From positions 529,797 to 540,068 of the forward strand of contig NW_003130860.1 in assembly GCF_000003605.2 (NCBI RefSeq): a stretch of DNA of 10,272 bases, written 5' to 3'. The DNA is from Saccoglossus kowalevskii (taxonomy: Eukaryota > Hemichordata > Enteropneusta > Harrimaniidae). The position numbers and the translations under genes are program-made. Shown here piece by piece: positions 1-8,383 of this stretch. Below the pieces are notes generated by a model, which was not told the DNA's origin, ran no database searches, and saw only the letters and a list, made by a program, of their open reading frames with translations. Each line of letters opens with the position of its first letter. Position 1 is the stretch's first letter.

Positions 1-440
1 TTAGATCTTCTGTGCATTGGGGGGGATACTCAAGGCTCTGCTGAAACAGCGAGCTATTTGTGTTGTCAGGTTACTTGTTCATATATATTTGTGAGCCTTT
101 GTTTCTTGTTTGATGTCATGTTTCCAGTAATTTTGAGAAAAAATTATTGACTATCATTATTTCAAAGCTTCATTAAATGCAGTAAATGCAGTCATATTGA
201 CAACATTGAGAACAAAAATAAATGTTTTAGTTTCTTCCTCAAAAAAAGTATTGACCTGGTAATGCCTCTTCCAAAAAATTGTCTCAATAACTGAATTTCT
301 CTGCTAGACATTGTCATTGTAAGTTGTTTTTTACACAGTTATAACTATTTTTCAGTTTACAAACCAGTCTGACAAACCAGTTCTGTCAACACGTGATCAA
401 GTTTGTTAATAAAACATTGTCATATTTCTTTGTTCTTTAG
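1..440 (+). other. SMG5: 3' part of an SMG5 intron, ending in a strong acceptor
   Basis: This stretch is AT-rich and has no convincing coding frame. It ends in a pyrimidine-rich tract and TTCTTTAG at 433-440, directly before the first recognisable exon. The exon starts with two bases of a split codon, so this is a phase 1 intron. Two small tandem duplications lie inside: TAAATGCAG twice at 174-191, and ACAAACCAGT at 359-368 and again at 372-381, just upstream of the acceptor. A run of seven G lies at 19-25. The 5' splice site of this intron is outside the window or not recognisable. Confidence 0.7.
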
Positions 441-604
441 ATGATGATAAAGACACAGACAGTGTAATTGACAGAATGGAGAGAAAAACAGAGACTCTAA
501 AACAGTTGGTTTCAGTGCTTTCTGAACAAGGACTTGTGTTATCTGTTAAAGTCTTTGCTGATTGGTTGATAGCAAACCCATATATCATTGACACCTGTGC
601 ACAA
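441..604 (+). CDS. SMG5: SMG5 internal exon a (NMD factor)
   Basis: SMG5 acts in nonsense-mediated mRNA decay. With SMG7 it binds phosphorylated UPF1 and promotes its dephosphorylation and target decay in the cytoplasm. This 164-nt exon starts with two bases of a split codon, then reads in frame from 443. An acidic, charged stretch (DDKDTDSVIDRMERK) is followed by a leucine-rich helix and by KVFADWLIANP, ending in TCAQ. The KVF.DWL..NP and CAQ blocks match the centre of animal SMG5 as I recall it, C-terminal to the 14-3-3-like and helical EST1-type region. The acceptor is TTCTTTAG and the donor CAA|GTAAGT at 605 is consensus (phase 0). An overlapping minus-strand frame is only a shadow. Identification is from memory of the family, not from an alignment. 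Confidence 0.88.
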
Positions 605-712
605 GTAAGTAAATCAGCCAATCAAGTGCTGTGAATGTTACAGCTTTCAATGTCCAATGATCACTAAACAAGTGCGTAGGACATGTAACTGTATTTTTAT
701 TTTTTTTTACAG
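605..712 (+). other. SMG5: SMG5 intron, 108 bp, phase 0
   Basis: The intron has a consensus donor GTAAGT at 605-610 and a long T-rich tract before ACAG at 709-712. Removing it joins TGT GCA CAA to AGT TCT CAG. This restores the CAQSSQSLW motif, one of the best conserved strings of SMG5, and makes this splice junction very secure. Confidence 0.92.
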
Positions 713-788
713 AGTTCTCAGTCATTGTGGTCCAGACTGTCTGTATTTTTAAATCATCTTCCTGAAGAAACACAAATTAACAATGAAG
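713..788 (+). CDS. SMG5: SMG5 internal exon b
   Basis: This 76-nt exon encodes SSQSLWSRLSVFLNHLP followed by the polar stretch EETQINNE and the first base of a split codon. The SQSLW.RLSV.LN.LP pattern closely matches vertebrate SMG5 as I remember it, and together with the preceding exon it is the strongest identification in the window. The acceptor is a T-rich tract plus ACAG. The donor AAG|GTACAT at 789 is weaker than the other donors here. A second donor 48 bp downstream is in frame and has the same phase (see findings). I prefer the short form because it gives about 34 residues between the LP motif and the next conserved block, close to the spacing I recall for the human protein. Confidence 0.9.
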
Positions 789-1175
789 GTACATTGACAA
801 ATCTGTTAGTAATTTGTGATATAACTGAGCTTAATGGTAAATAGCAAGAGATGCTGATATTCAATGATTAAACAGATAAAAGTAATCTGCATTATTCTCA
901 GTGTTCACTTTATTAGCATGCATACATTAGCAGTTTAATATTTCAGATTTACTAATAACTTCATATTATATCTGTGATGAGCATATGGAACTTTTTTGCA
1001 TGTCTTTGTTTTCTAGTCCTGAAAATTCACATTGATCTGCACAAGATGTTGATAATTCACTCTCATCACGCAGTGGCTAGTTTATCAGTGTTGAATCCTT
1101 CTTAAATACTTGATAAATGTTGCTATAGAAACCTGGTATTTCCATTGTTTATTTAGCATGACATTTTGCTTGCAG
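789..1175 (+). other. SMG5: SMG5 intron, 387 bp, phase 1
   Basis: The donor GTACAT at 789-794 is sub-optimal at positions +4 and +5. The acceptor is TTTTGCTTGCAG at 1164-1175. The join G|AC makes an aspartate codon. Retention of the intron would add 18 codons after the split codon and stop at TAG 842-844. A competing donor GTAAAT starts at 837, in the same frame. One TGCATG motif (possible RBFOX site) lies at 997-1002. No other structure was noticed. Confidence 0.85.
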
Positions 1176-1357
1176 ACATCTGTGAAAGTTGTGAAGCTAT
1201 ATCTATCGTCAATAGTGCCATTCAATACAATGATTGGCACCAAACAGTGCCACTAACTGAGGATTATGCTTTGTATAAACTACCATCTCTTCAACAAGCG
1301 CATCAACATCTGGAATATAACCATTCGGAATCTGCTATGCTGTCAAAAAAAGATGAG
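1176..1357 (+). CDS. SMG5: SMG5 internal exon c
   Basis: This 182-nt exon starts with AC, completing a GAC codon, then runs 60 codons to GAT GAG with the donor GAG|GTAGGT at 1358. The first part (ICESCEAISIVNSAIQ) is cysteine-containing and poorly conserved. The second part, LTEDYALYKLPSLQQAHQHL, aligns by eye with the SMG5 block LPED.AL..LPPL..AH. The end is polar and lysine/glutamate-rich. The ATG at 1166 lies inside the upstream intron and is not a start codon: the TGCAG acceptor at 1171-1175 follows it. Reading through the donor meets TAG at 1397-1399. Confidence 0.85.
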
Positions 1358-1397
1358 GTAGGTTCCATTCAAGATAGTAGCATTAATTTGCTCCATT

Positions 1398-1409
1398 AGA
1401 AGCGCTTCT
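1398..1409. repeat. 12-bp perfect palindrome AGAAGCGCTTCT
   Basis: AGAAGCGCTTCT equals its own reverse complement. The flanks ATT (1395-1397) and CTAAT (1410-1414) extend the symmetry after a two-base bulge. It lies 40 bp beyond the exon c donor. It may be chance, or a trace of an old insertion. Confidence 0.6.
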
Positions 1410-1469
1410 CTAATAGAAGCTTTGCATTTATTATGGATTATTAAAATATGACATATTTGGACTACAGAC

Positions 1470-1485
1470 GCGCACCCGTGTGCGC
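1470..1485 (+). repeat. GC-rich hairpin, 6-bp stem and 4-nt loop
   Basis: GCGCAC-CCGT-GTGCGC is a perfect 6-bp GC-rich stem with a four-base loop, inside a strongly AT-rich intron. In the transcript it would be a stable small hairpin about 110 nt after the donor. No function can be read from sequence alone. Confidence 0.6.
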
Positions 1486-1667
1486 TATTAATAGATCAAG
1501 TACAATATCTACGTTCCAGCTGTCACTCAGTTTTATAGCATTTGTGTCACTCACATCACATATTTTCATTGCACATTTTATTCGCACTATTCTGGAGCCT
1601 GAATAGACTAGCTCAACCATAGTAATTGTTTATTTTATTTTCCCTATGAATGTATGTTGCAAATAAT

Positions 1668-1688
1668 ATGCAAATATCTAATGCAAAT
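1668..1688 (+). promoter_or_regulatory. Two POU octamers ATGCAAAT, 13 bp apart
   Basis: ATGCAAAT occurs at 1668-1675 and again at 1681-1688 in the same orientation. This is the consensus octamer of Oct/POU-domain factors. Binding is only a possibility: the motif is AT-rich and expected now and then in this composition. Confidence 0.25.
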
Positions 1689-1729
1689 TGGGAATTCACC
1701 CGATACTGTTACATATATCAGCTCACCTA

Positions 1730-1731
<2 letters not shown>

Positions 1732-1766
<35 letters not shown>
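1732..1766. repeat. (AT)n dinucleotide microsatellite, 35 bp
   Basis: Uninterrupted AT repeat of 17.5 units inside the 593-bp intron. It is followed by a less pure AAATATTTATATT tail. Such tracts are usually length-polymorphic. Confidence 0.97.
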
Positions 1767-1770
<4 letters not shown>

Positions 1771-1950
1771 TTTATATTGTTGCAACTATGAAAGATTTTC
1801 ATGGCAAAATATGCTCTTTATCATTTCCATAGTAACCATGAAAAAGTGAGCATTATTTTTTTTCATGAATTAAATGACATTTAAACATGTACATGTAGAC
1901 TTGTGCTTCTGCCTCTATTAAAACAATGTTTTCTGTTCTTGATTACTCAG

Positions 1951-2142
1951 GCGCTTGTTAGAGGTACCTTTCTTCGCCAGTTTGGTTATCATCTTGCAAA
2001 TTTAACTTCATCAGTACTGGTTTATGACCAGGAAAAGTGCTTGTTTCTTGTTTCATCCCAAGTAACATTGAACCCTGATAAACCACCAGCAGAAGATGAG
2101 AAAGCATCCCTTGCAACATGGGCTGAAACACAAATGAAGATG
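1951..2142 (+). CDS. SMG5: SMG5 internal exon d
   Basis: This 192-nt exon is exactly 64 codons, phase 0 at both ends. It encodes ALVRGTFLRQFGYHLANL, then a predicted beta-rich stretch (SVLVYDQEKCLFLVSSQ), a proline/acid linker (LNPDKPPAEDEK) and a helix start ending TWAETQMKM. The R...LR.FG..LA.L......F......FVS pattern matches the SMG5 segment just before the charged coiled stretch that leads to the PIN domain. The acceptor is ATTACTCAG and the donor ATG|GTAAGT at 2143 is consensus. The ATG at 1903 is intronic and not a start. Reading on past the donor stops at TAG 2224-2226. The exon expected next would encode the basic helix and the PIN domain, which in SMG5 lacks most catalytic acidic residues. 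I do not find it in the window. Confidence 0.88.
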
Positions 2143-4076
2143 GTAAGTCAGTATTTACATGCTCTGCCAAACCCTACAAGCCAACCACAATGGTTATGTC
2201 TGAAAAATGCACATATATGTGCATAGTTCAGCACATGTTTCTCATTGTCTACTGACCGTGGTGTCTGTACAGGACTTATACATGCATTTATGATAACAGC
2301 AGCAGGGAACAATGGCATTTTTATAAATTTGCCAACCAGTCACTGCATGTATGAAAGATGTAAACAAGTTTATCCTGCTGTAAAAGTTCAGTCTTCTTTG
2401 TTAGCCTAATATTAAATTAAAATAAAGCAAAGATTTATGGGGTTCAAGCAATATGGCTATTATATATATTTGGTTTGAATTAATAATTCATGTAATTTAC
2501 ATATATTAAAAAGTATGCTTAATTAAAATTAAGTAAAATATTTTGAATATCTTTCTGCAATGTGTTCAATTACCTTTTTGCATTTAGAACAAAATAAATT
2601 GCATTTACTTTAATAATGATGCAGGTAACTTGGTCCCTGAGAATCCTCCCCACTTGGAATAATTCAAAACAATCTTATATCAGCAGATAAAAACAAGGGT
2701 AAACAATTCTGCTATTGTTGAGGGCAGTCTTAAGGAGACCATGAAACAAACTGAAAGTTTCTAAAGTTGAATGACCAGAGTGACCTTTCAGGTTATTGCC
2801 TCATGAGGGCAGTGTTTATGTGTACCGTAAAATGTGCTTTATCTGCATGCAGGCTTAGTAGTGTCTGATAAAACACATGAAAGACATTTACAGTCTTATG
2901 TAAACCATCTTTCATCATATCACACAGTTTGTTTTGTTATGGTCCATCCAGACTTTACAGACCATAAAATACAGCTGTAAAATAACTTATTTGATAACAT
3001 AAAACCAGGCAAGTGACATTAAATGCTAAATTCCTAGCAGCAATCGGCTGTGATTACTGTATTTTAATGAGGGTGCATGGCCCTGTAAACTACAAAGTAT
3101 TTTATACTGCTTGGTGTGTCTATTAAATGAATCGGATGACAAACCAGATGGAATATAGCTAGCTTGTAGGCAATTTATTTTTGTGAGGTCATTTTGTATT
3201 TAATTGCTACGACATGTTGGATGTTGTCAGATTGTCCACTGCATTATAATTTGACTTGATCCTGTACTCTTGATTGTTTCATTTTGACGTTTTTATATTT
3301 CCACAATTAACATGTCGTTTAGATATTAACACTTCACCACTGTTCATGGTAATGACTTACATATTTATATCTGGATTTACACCTATCAGCATTGATCTGA
3401 TGCTAGGTACAAACATTAACACAAATGTGAAGTTTTGATTATTTGCGTTTACTAATCAGGTTCAATTGACATGTCCCTACATGTTATGGTAGTTCAAAAT
3501 AGGAATGACTTTATCTATGCCTTTTAATTAACTAATTTATATATTCATATCATGTTGTCAGAATATTAATTATTCATTTACTAATGTTAGTCTGTTCTAC
3601 TGATACATTGGATGTATGGATAAGAATAGCTATGTTAAATGCAATCTCTTGAATATTAGATGTAACTGACTTATTTCTGCTAACCTGTTTTTATATATCT
3701 GTGTGTATCTTGGCAACAAATTGCTACAACATACACATTTATCTGTTTATTTCCTGATTTGCATACCACTTTTGTCACAGAATTCCGTCATTTCCAGTGT
3801 CATTTAAATCAGTTTAAATATATTTCTGGATTTATAGGATAATTATAATTAGGAAAAAATTCACCCATTAAAGTAAAGTTAAAACTGGTGACCTTGTTGT
3901 TTTTTGAGAGAAATCATATCGAATTAACTTTTAGCAAGAAATTAAAATTAAAGCACTTAGTTTTATGATAATATAAAAGTTGAAGTTAAAACATGCTTGC
4001 AGTGATTATAAAGAACAAATTGTCCAGAAACTTCCGGGCCTGTGTCATAATTTTGTTTGTTCATTATATTTTAATA

Positions 4077-4096
4077 ATTTGCATATATATTTGCAT
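4077..4096 (-). promoter_or_regulatory. Two inverted-strand POU octamers (ATTTGCAT), 12 bp apart
   Basis: ATTTGCAT lies at 4077-4084 and 4089-4096 within a near-perfect 12-bp tandem duplication (ATTTGCATATAT, then ATTTGCATATAA). Read on the minus strand each is the POU octamer ATGCAAAT. This is the second close octamer pair in the same gene. Function is inferred from the motif only. Confidence 0.25.
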
Positions 4097-4273
4097 ATAA
4101 TCAGACAAAGGATGGTGGTGTTTATTTATTGATATGTATTCAGTACAGGTGTACAAATAATAAAAATGTCCTGCGGAGGTGCTAGGAGGGTTGAAGGGGA
4201 GGGACGTTATTGGTATTCAGCCAAATCAGATAAATGGATTCAATATGTAGAACCAACTGTAATTGTTTATTTT

Positions 4274-4297
4274 ATTGATTGATTGACTGATTGATTG
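4274..4297. repeat. ATTG tetranucleotide repeat, six units with one change
   Basis: Three ATTG units, one ACTG and two more ATTG units. It is a short, slightly decayed microsatellite in the large intron. Confidence 0.9.
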
Positions 4298-5611
4298 GTA
4301 CACTGGCCTTGAGTAAAGTTGACATCTTATCATGGATTATTTTATCTTAATCTTTAAAGTACGCAATGTATTTAGTCTGCCTAAGTATTTATTACTAAGC
4401 CAACCACTAAGTACTGTTCAGCTTATTTACCCAGACTCAGTCAACTGATGGTTAACGATAACATTATTACCTCTATGTCAACTCTTGCTCAGCTAAATAC
4501 TTGGCTATAAACAAATGTAGATGAAATAGAATTAATTGTTGCTTTAATGATATTAGATTTGTATCATGACAATGTGTTTTGAAGTAGTTGGGACCATCAA
4601 AATTTTTACAGTAAGTTATCAAGAATTTTCTAATAAGTATTATTAAAGGATTTTACCAAATTTTCATAGTTTATAGGATAATGCAATTCTACAAACACTG
4701 CCATTTTTTTTTGTCATTCTTGTCAACTGTTGTCCTTTTTTTTCCACTCTGGTCTCTTTGTCAAATAAAATGACTGCCAGCTGACAATAAGAGATTGTAG
4801 AGCTCGTATAAGTTAAAGTTGAAACTAAAATGGGGAAGTCCTTGAACAGGTACCTCTTGTAGTAACTACCCTCTCATGGAAGGTACCAGGCTGTAGCAGT
4901 CCCACTTAGATTTCATTGACGTGTTTGTTGACTGATACCATATTTATGAAATACATCACAATCGAACAAAACAAACAAAATGAGCTATACAACCCAGATA
5001 TGTACAGATGTTTACATGCCTTGCTACTTGATTGTTGGCAATCCTGCTATACGTGTTTGTTTTACACATGTACATCTATCAAGCTTTTATAATTTATACG
5101 CGTTTTTATGGGTTACATGCACATATGTTGTATATACATAGTTTGTTTTCCTAGTAGTGTTTATGTATTCCTGTAGACTGGTATGACAAATGGTTTGTTG
5201 ATTGCAGTCTATATACAGTGCTGATTGTTCCATCTTCCTCTATTGGCAGTGGGAGGTGCCATAAATTATTAAACTTCACTGGCTTTCTAAACACTTTTGT
5301 TTATTTTGACTTCTATATGTTTTTAATTTGAATTAGCTGTCTTTCCTTGTTTTCCTTTGCATTCTGGGTACTGATTGAATGGTAATGTCTAATAGATTAT
5401 TCATACCATCGAATATGTTTTGAAAGTCTTTCATTTCATCCCTAATGAATGAACTTTGTTTTGGAATTTAACCATTTGAAACTCTAAAAGTATGAAATTG
5501 ACAGCCAATTTATGTTATCGTTCTTTCTTGATACAACTTACCGGTACTTCACTAAAAGACAAATTACGTAATAAATATGCCACAAAGTGTTTAGCTTGTC
5601 CCCTTGAACTA

Positions 5612-5658
5612 ACAGTCTCTTAGAGTTTCAAGTAGAGTTTCAAAGTGTTAGAGACTGT
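5612..5658 (+). repeat. Inverted repeat with 9-bp arms around a 12-bp tandem pair
   Basis: ACAGTCTCT at 5612-5620 is the exact reverse complement of AGAGACTGT at 5650-5658. Between the arms lies TAGAGTTTCAA followed by G or A, repeated twice in tandem (5621-5632 and 5633-5644). The element could fold into a 9-bp hairpin with a 29-nt loop. It may be a decayed small mobile element end or a chance structure. Confidence 0.6.
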
Positions 5659-6204
5659 ATTAAACATTGAGACATTTAGATTTAGTGAAAAAAACTAGTT
5701 TTCAAAAAAATCAATAATTTGATGGCAGGTGTGAGTAAACACGTAAATGTAAGTTATGCATACATTTAATAAAAACAACACTTATTACTGTCATAAAAAT
5801 TATTCCAAAATCATTGCATAGACTATTTATATGGTAGCAATGAAAGTAAAAACCATAAAAATTAGCTAAATAAGTTGAAAAATTATCAACATACAAAATA
5901 AATGTAGGCGAATATATAGACCATAATCACACTAGATATTATATTGCAGAATTATTAAATAATTATTAATGTTGCAAACTTGAGAATTATTATGTTGCAA
6001 TGGTCCTCTGGTTCACCAGCAGTACACAGTGACTCAATTGGCTGCTAATGTGTGTGAATCATGGTCACGCGTGAACTTACAGTTTATGGCTTATTGGGAG
6101 ATGGTAATCTACCGTAATCGAAATAGCACATACATTCCTAAGTGACATTATCAGCGATACAAATGTTCAGTTGCATTTATCGTCATTGTATTATTTTTAT
6201 GTTG

Positions 6205-6425
6205 CCTTATTAGTCTCCATTTGGACACAGTCTGAAAACTATGACTTATGCTTTGACCTCTGTGCATGCAAGTGTCTGTCCTTGCATCTCCACCTATATC
6301 TCAGACATGTCTAGTCCGATAATATTCAAACTTCACAAGTACATCACATATCTTGGACGATTTATGTACGTCCATTTGTTTCATGATGCAATTCAAGATG
6401 GCTGAATGTCGGCTATTTTGTTTTA
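6205..6425. repeat. Probable degenerate dispersed repeat
   Basis: The stretch contains, in order, CTCCATTTGGACACAGTCTGAAAAC, a CTGTCCTTGCATCTCCACC-like piece, ATATCTCAGACATG, ATTCAAACTTCACAAG, CTTGGACGA and AATTCAAGATGGCTG followed by GTCGGCTATTTTG. This order (sensitive 'ATATCTC', 'TTCAAACTT', 'TTGGACGA', 'TTCAAGATGGC', 'GGC.ATTTTG') resembles a dispersed repeat style I recall as frequent in mollusc and other marine invertebrate genomes. No coding capacity is visible. The short minus-strand frame over 6301-6486 is not a gene. Ends are approximate and family membership is from memory. Confidence 0.4.
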
Positions 6426-6792
6426 ATTTATATCTCTTACATGCCTTGACCAAACATCCTAAAATATACATGTCATAGTTAGACATACATCATACATGCA
6501 CATCTAATTGTTTGATAATCAGATTAAAAATGACGGAATGGCAAACATATTAATGTACATTGGATACACAGGATATTATTGTTATTATATTACAACTATC
6601 CAGGAATGTGACAGATATGTGCAATATTTGATGATATACTAGGTGTAATATGATGTGATGTATTTGAATGGCAGTTAGCTGTAACTTAACACATTGCCAG
6701 ACATAGATATTGATATTATTAAAAATTCCACAATATGCATAAGGTAAATTACTAAAGAACTAAAATAATCAAAAACAGTATTCCATCATAGT

Positions 6793-6861
6793 TGTCACCA
6801 TGGTTTCCACGTGATGTTCATTTTCCTGCAGACACATTAATTTAATGTCACCATTGTTGCC
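6793..6861. promoter_or_regulatory. Possible intronic motif cluster with a 16-bp near-repeat
   Basis: TGTCACCATGGTTTCC (6793-6808) recurs 53 bp later as TGTCACCATTGTTGCC (6846-6861), 14 of 16 bases identical. Between them lie a perfect E-box CACGTG (6808-6813) and a homeodomain-like palindrome CATTAATTTAATG (6835-6847). GTCACCATGGTTTC is one base from the general RFX X-box form GTNRCC-AT-RGYNAC. This is motif matching only, and binding is not shown. Confidence 0.25.
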
Positions 6862-8120
6862 AAGGGAATACATACTTGGATACCCAAATGCTCTGTCAAA
6901 CATGACAACTGTACATCATAAATTGTTAGTATCATTTTATTGTATAAATCACTTTTTAATTGCCTCATCACCTGCTGTTGCTTGCTGAATTTATTCTTTT
7001 TATACAGTATTTGAAATATTTAATAACTTTGTTTTTAATAGATGAAAATGTTTTGATTTTAGCATTCCTCAAGTGTCCTGCTTAGTATTGAATTACTTTT
7101 AAAATTGTGGATAACAGACTGTTTTAGATTTAGTTAAAATATTCTTGATATTGAAGTCTTGAAAGAAAGTTTAACCATGATTGTCCCTGTCCATCATAAC
7201 TGAATGACAGAACCTAGGCAGAACCTAAAGTCTTCATGGTCAATACTTTATTTGTGAGTTCATGGAAGGTCAATGTGACTCTGCCTGTGAAATTTTTATA
7301 TTTCTCAGCAAAATTTTTCCTGTCTTTGTTTCTCACAAGACTAAAGCTGTTTTATAAATTTATTAATTGTAACAGAATGAAAGGTTTGGTTTAATAATAA
7401 GATATTTGACTAGTCATATTAATTTTAATATTAGCCCATCATTAATCCCTGCTACTCAAACATTTACTCCCCTATATTACAAATGGTACAATCTGGTAGA
7501 TCTGTTGGCAACCTGTTGATACCACTCAGGATTGGGGAAGATGACCTCTGACCTGACATAAATCAGGCTTATCATTCACCTGGTGTTGTCCAGCACAAGA
7601 TAAACACTGGACAATCTGATTCTAAAATAAATAATTGTATCCAAATCCCCTGATAAGACTATCAGAAAGATAAAAAAAAAGGCATACAGGCTGTGGCCAT
7701 GTTTAAACTGATAATCCATATGTCAGTGATCGTCATGTGCTTGGGATTTTCCGCTGTCGGCTACTTTGACAATTTTTAATACTTGGTTATTATTATTTTT
7801 TGAGCATAGTTTATACCACAGCTGTATTAATCCTACCAGCTTACTCATATAGAAAGTATGGGCACACACATACTGTTGGTTTATGGGTGTAAATATCAGT
7901 GTGGTGTGGTGTGGCCATCACAAATGATAAAATAGTTGCCCTATGTCGAATTAGCAGTATAAGTTTTATCATTTGTTTAGATTTGAGTTTGCACGTAGCA
8001 GTCCGTGTCCCGTGTTGTTCACGTGTCAATATTGTGCTACGTGTGATAATGAAGAGAGATGATGTTATATCTCAATTCAATATTCACCTTCATAATTATA
8101 ACTTTATAATTTTCTGAAAG

Positions 8121-8186
8121 TAGGGATCCCTAGAATTCTTGAGACGAAGATGTGGTAGGGAGATAGGGATTTATATTATAATAGGG
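8121..8186 (+). promoter_or_regulatory. Cluster of four UAGGG motifs in the transcribed strand
   Basis: TAGGG followed by A or T occurs at 8121, 8156, 8164 and 8182 (TAGGGA three times, TAGGGT once). The first is part of a 12-bp perfect palindrome TAGGGATCCCTA (8121-8132). UAGGGA/U is the known high-affinity RNA motif of hnRNP A1. In the pre-mRNA this would be a possible hnRNP A/B binding patch. It could equally be a chance local duplication. Confidence 0.3.
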
Positions 8187-8383
8187 TTACATGTTTATGC
8201 AGAATACTTCAAGTCACTTAGAAACAATATGCCAGGACTATCACCTAAGTGAACAACTATTCAGATTAAGCCACATTTAGTGAATTTGTTATTAGCTCTG
8301 GTGTTCAGTGGAAACTCAAGTGAATTGGTCTTGTGATCATGTCTTCATATTGTACCTGGTAATAAAGAAAACATGTAGCAGCT

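Larger units (their letters stand above)
1358..1950 (+). other. SMG5: SMG5 intron, 593 bp, phase 0
   Basis: The donor is GTAGGT at 1358 and the acceptor is TGATTACTCAG ending at 1950. Joining GAT GAG to GCG CTT keeps the frame. The intron carries two short perfect inverted repeats, two POU octamers and an (AT)n microsatellite, each listed separately. A 12-bp perfect palindrome ACATGTACATGT lies at 1885-1896. The open frames starting at 1650 and 1903 within it are non-coding or are intron run-in to the next exon. Confidence 0.85.

Noticed and set aside
1-69. Possible upstream exon ending at CAG|GTTACT
   Set aside because: The only frames open through 69 would give phase 0 or phase 2, but the exon at 441 needs phase 1. 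The frame with the right phase has a TGA at 42-44. No SMG5 similarity was recognised.
406-773. Two overlapping minus-strand open frames (71 and 62 codons)
   Set aside because: They lie antisense to the well-supported SMG5 exons a and b and show no family features. They are shadows of the real gene.
1166-1168. ATG 1166 (and ATG 1903) as translation starts
   Set aside because: Both lie in introns upstream of clear acceptors that place the SMG5 frame. They are in frame with the exon only by chance run-in.
1650-1832. Open frame with a long Tyr-Ile repeat
   Set aside because: The repeat is only the (AT)n microsatellite translated, and it lies inside an intron between two secure SMG5 exons.
1885-1896. 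ACATGTACATGT as a p53-type response element
   Set aside because: The adjoining decamers deviate from the consensus, and TACATGTA-like palindromes are common in AT-rich invertebrate DNA.
1958-2170. Minus-strand open frame of 70 codons
   Set aside because: It is antisense to SMG5 exon d, which has strong family similarity and splice sites.
5711-5896. Minus-strand open frame of 61 codons
   Set aside because: Tyr/Asn/Phe-rich composition reflects AT-rich DNA. There is no domain, splice or homology signal.
7899-8117. Plus-strand open frame of 72 codons as the next SMG5 exon
   Set aside because: A short stretch (IMKRDDVISQF) vaguely recalls the charged helix expected after exon d. However, the flanking residues do not match and there is no matching acceptor and phase.
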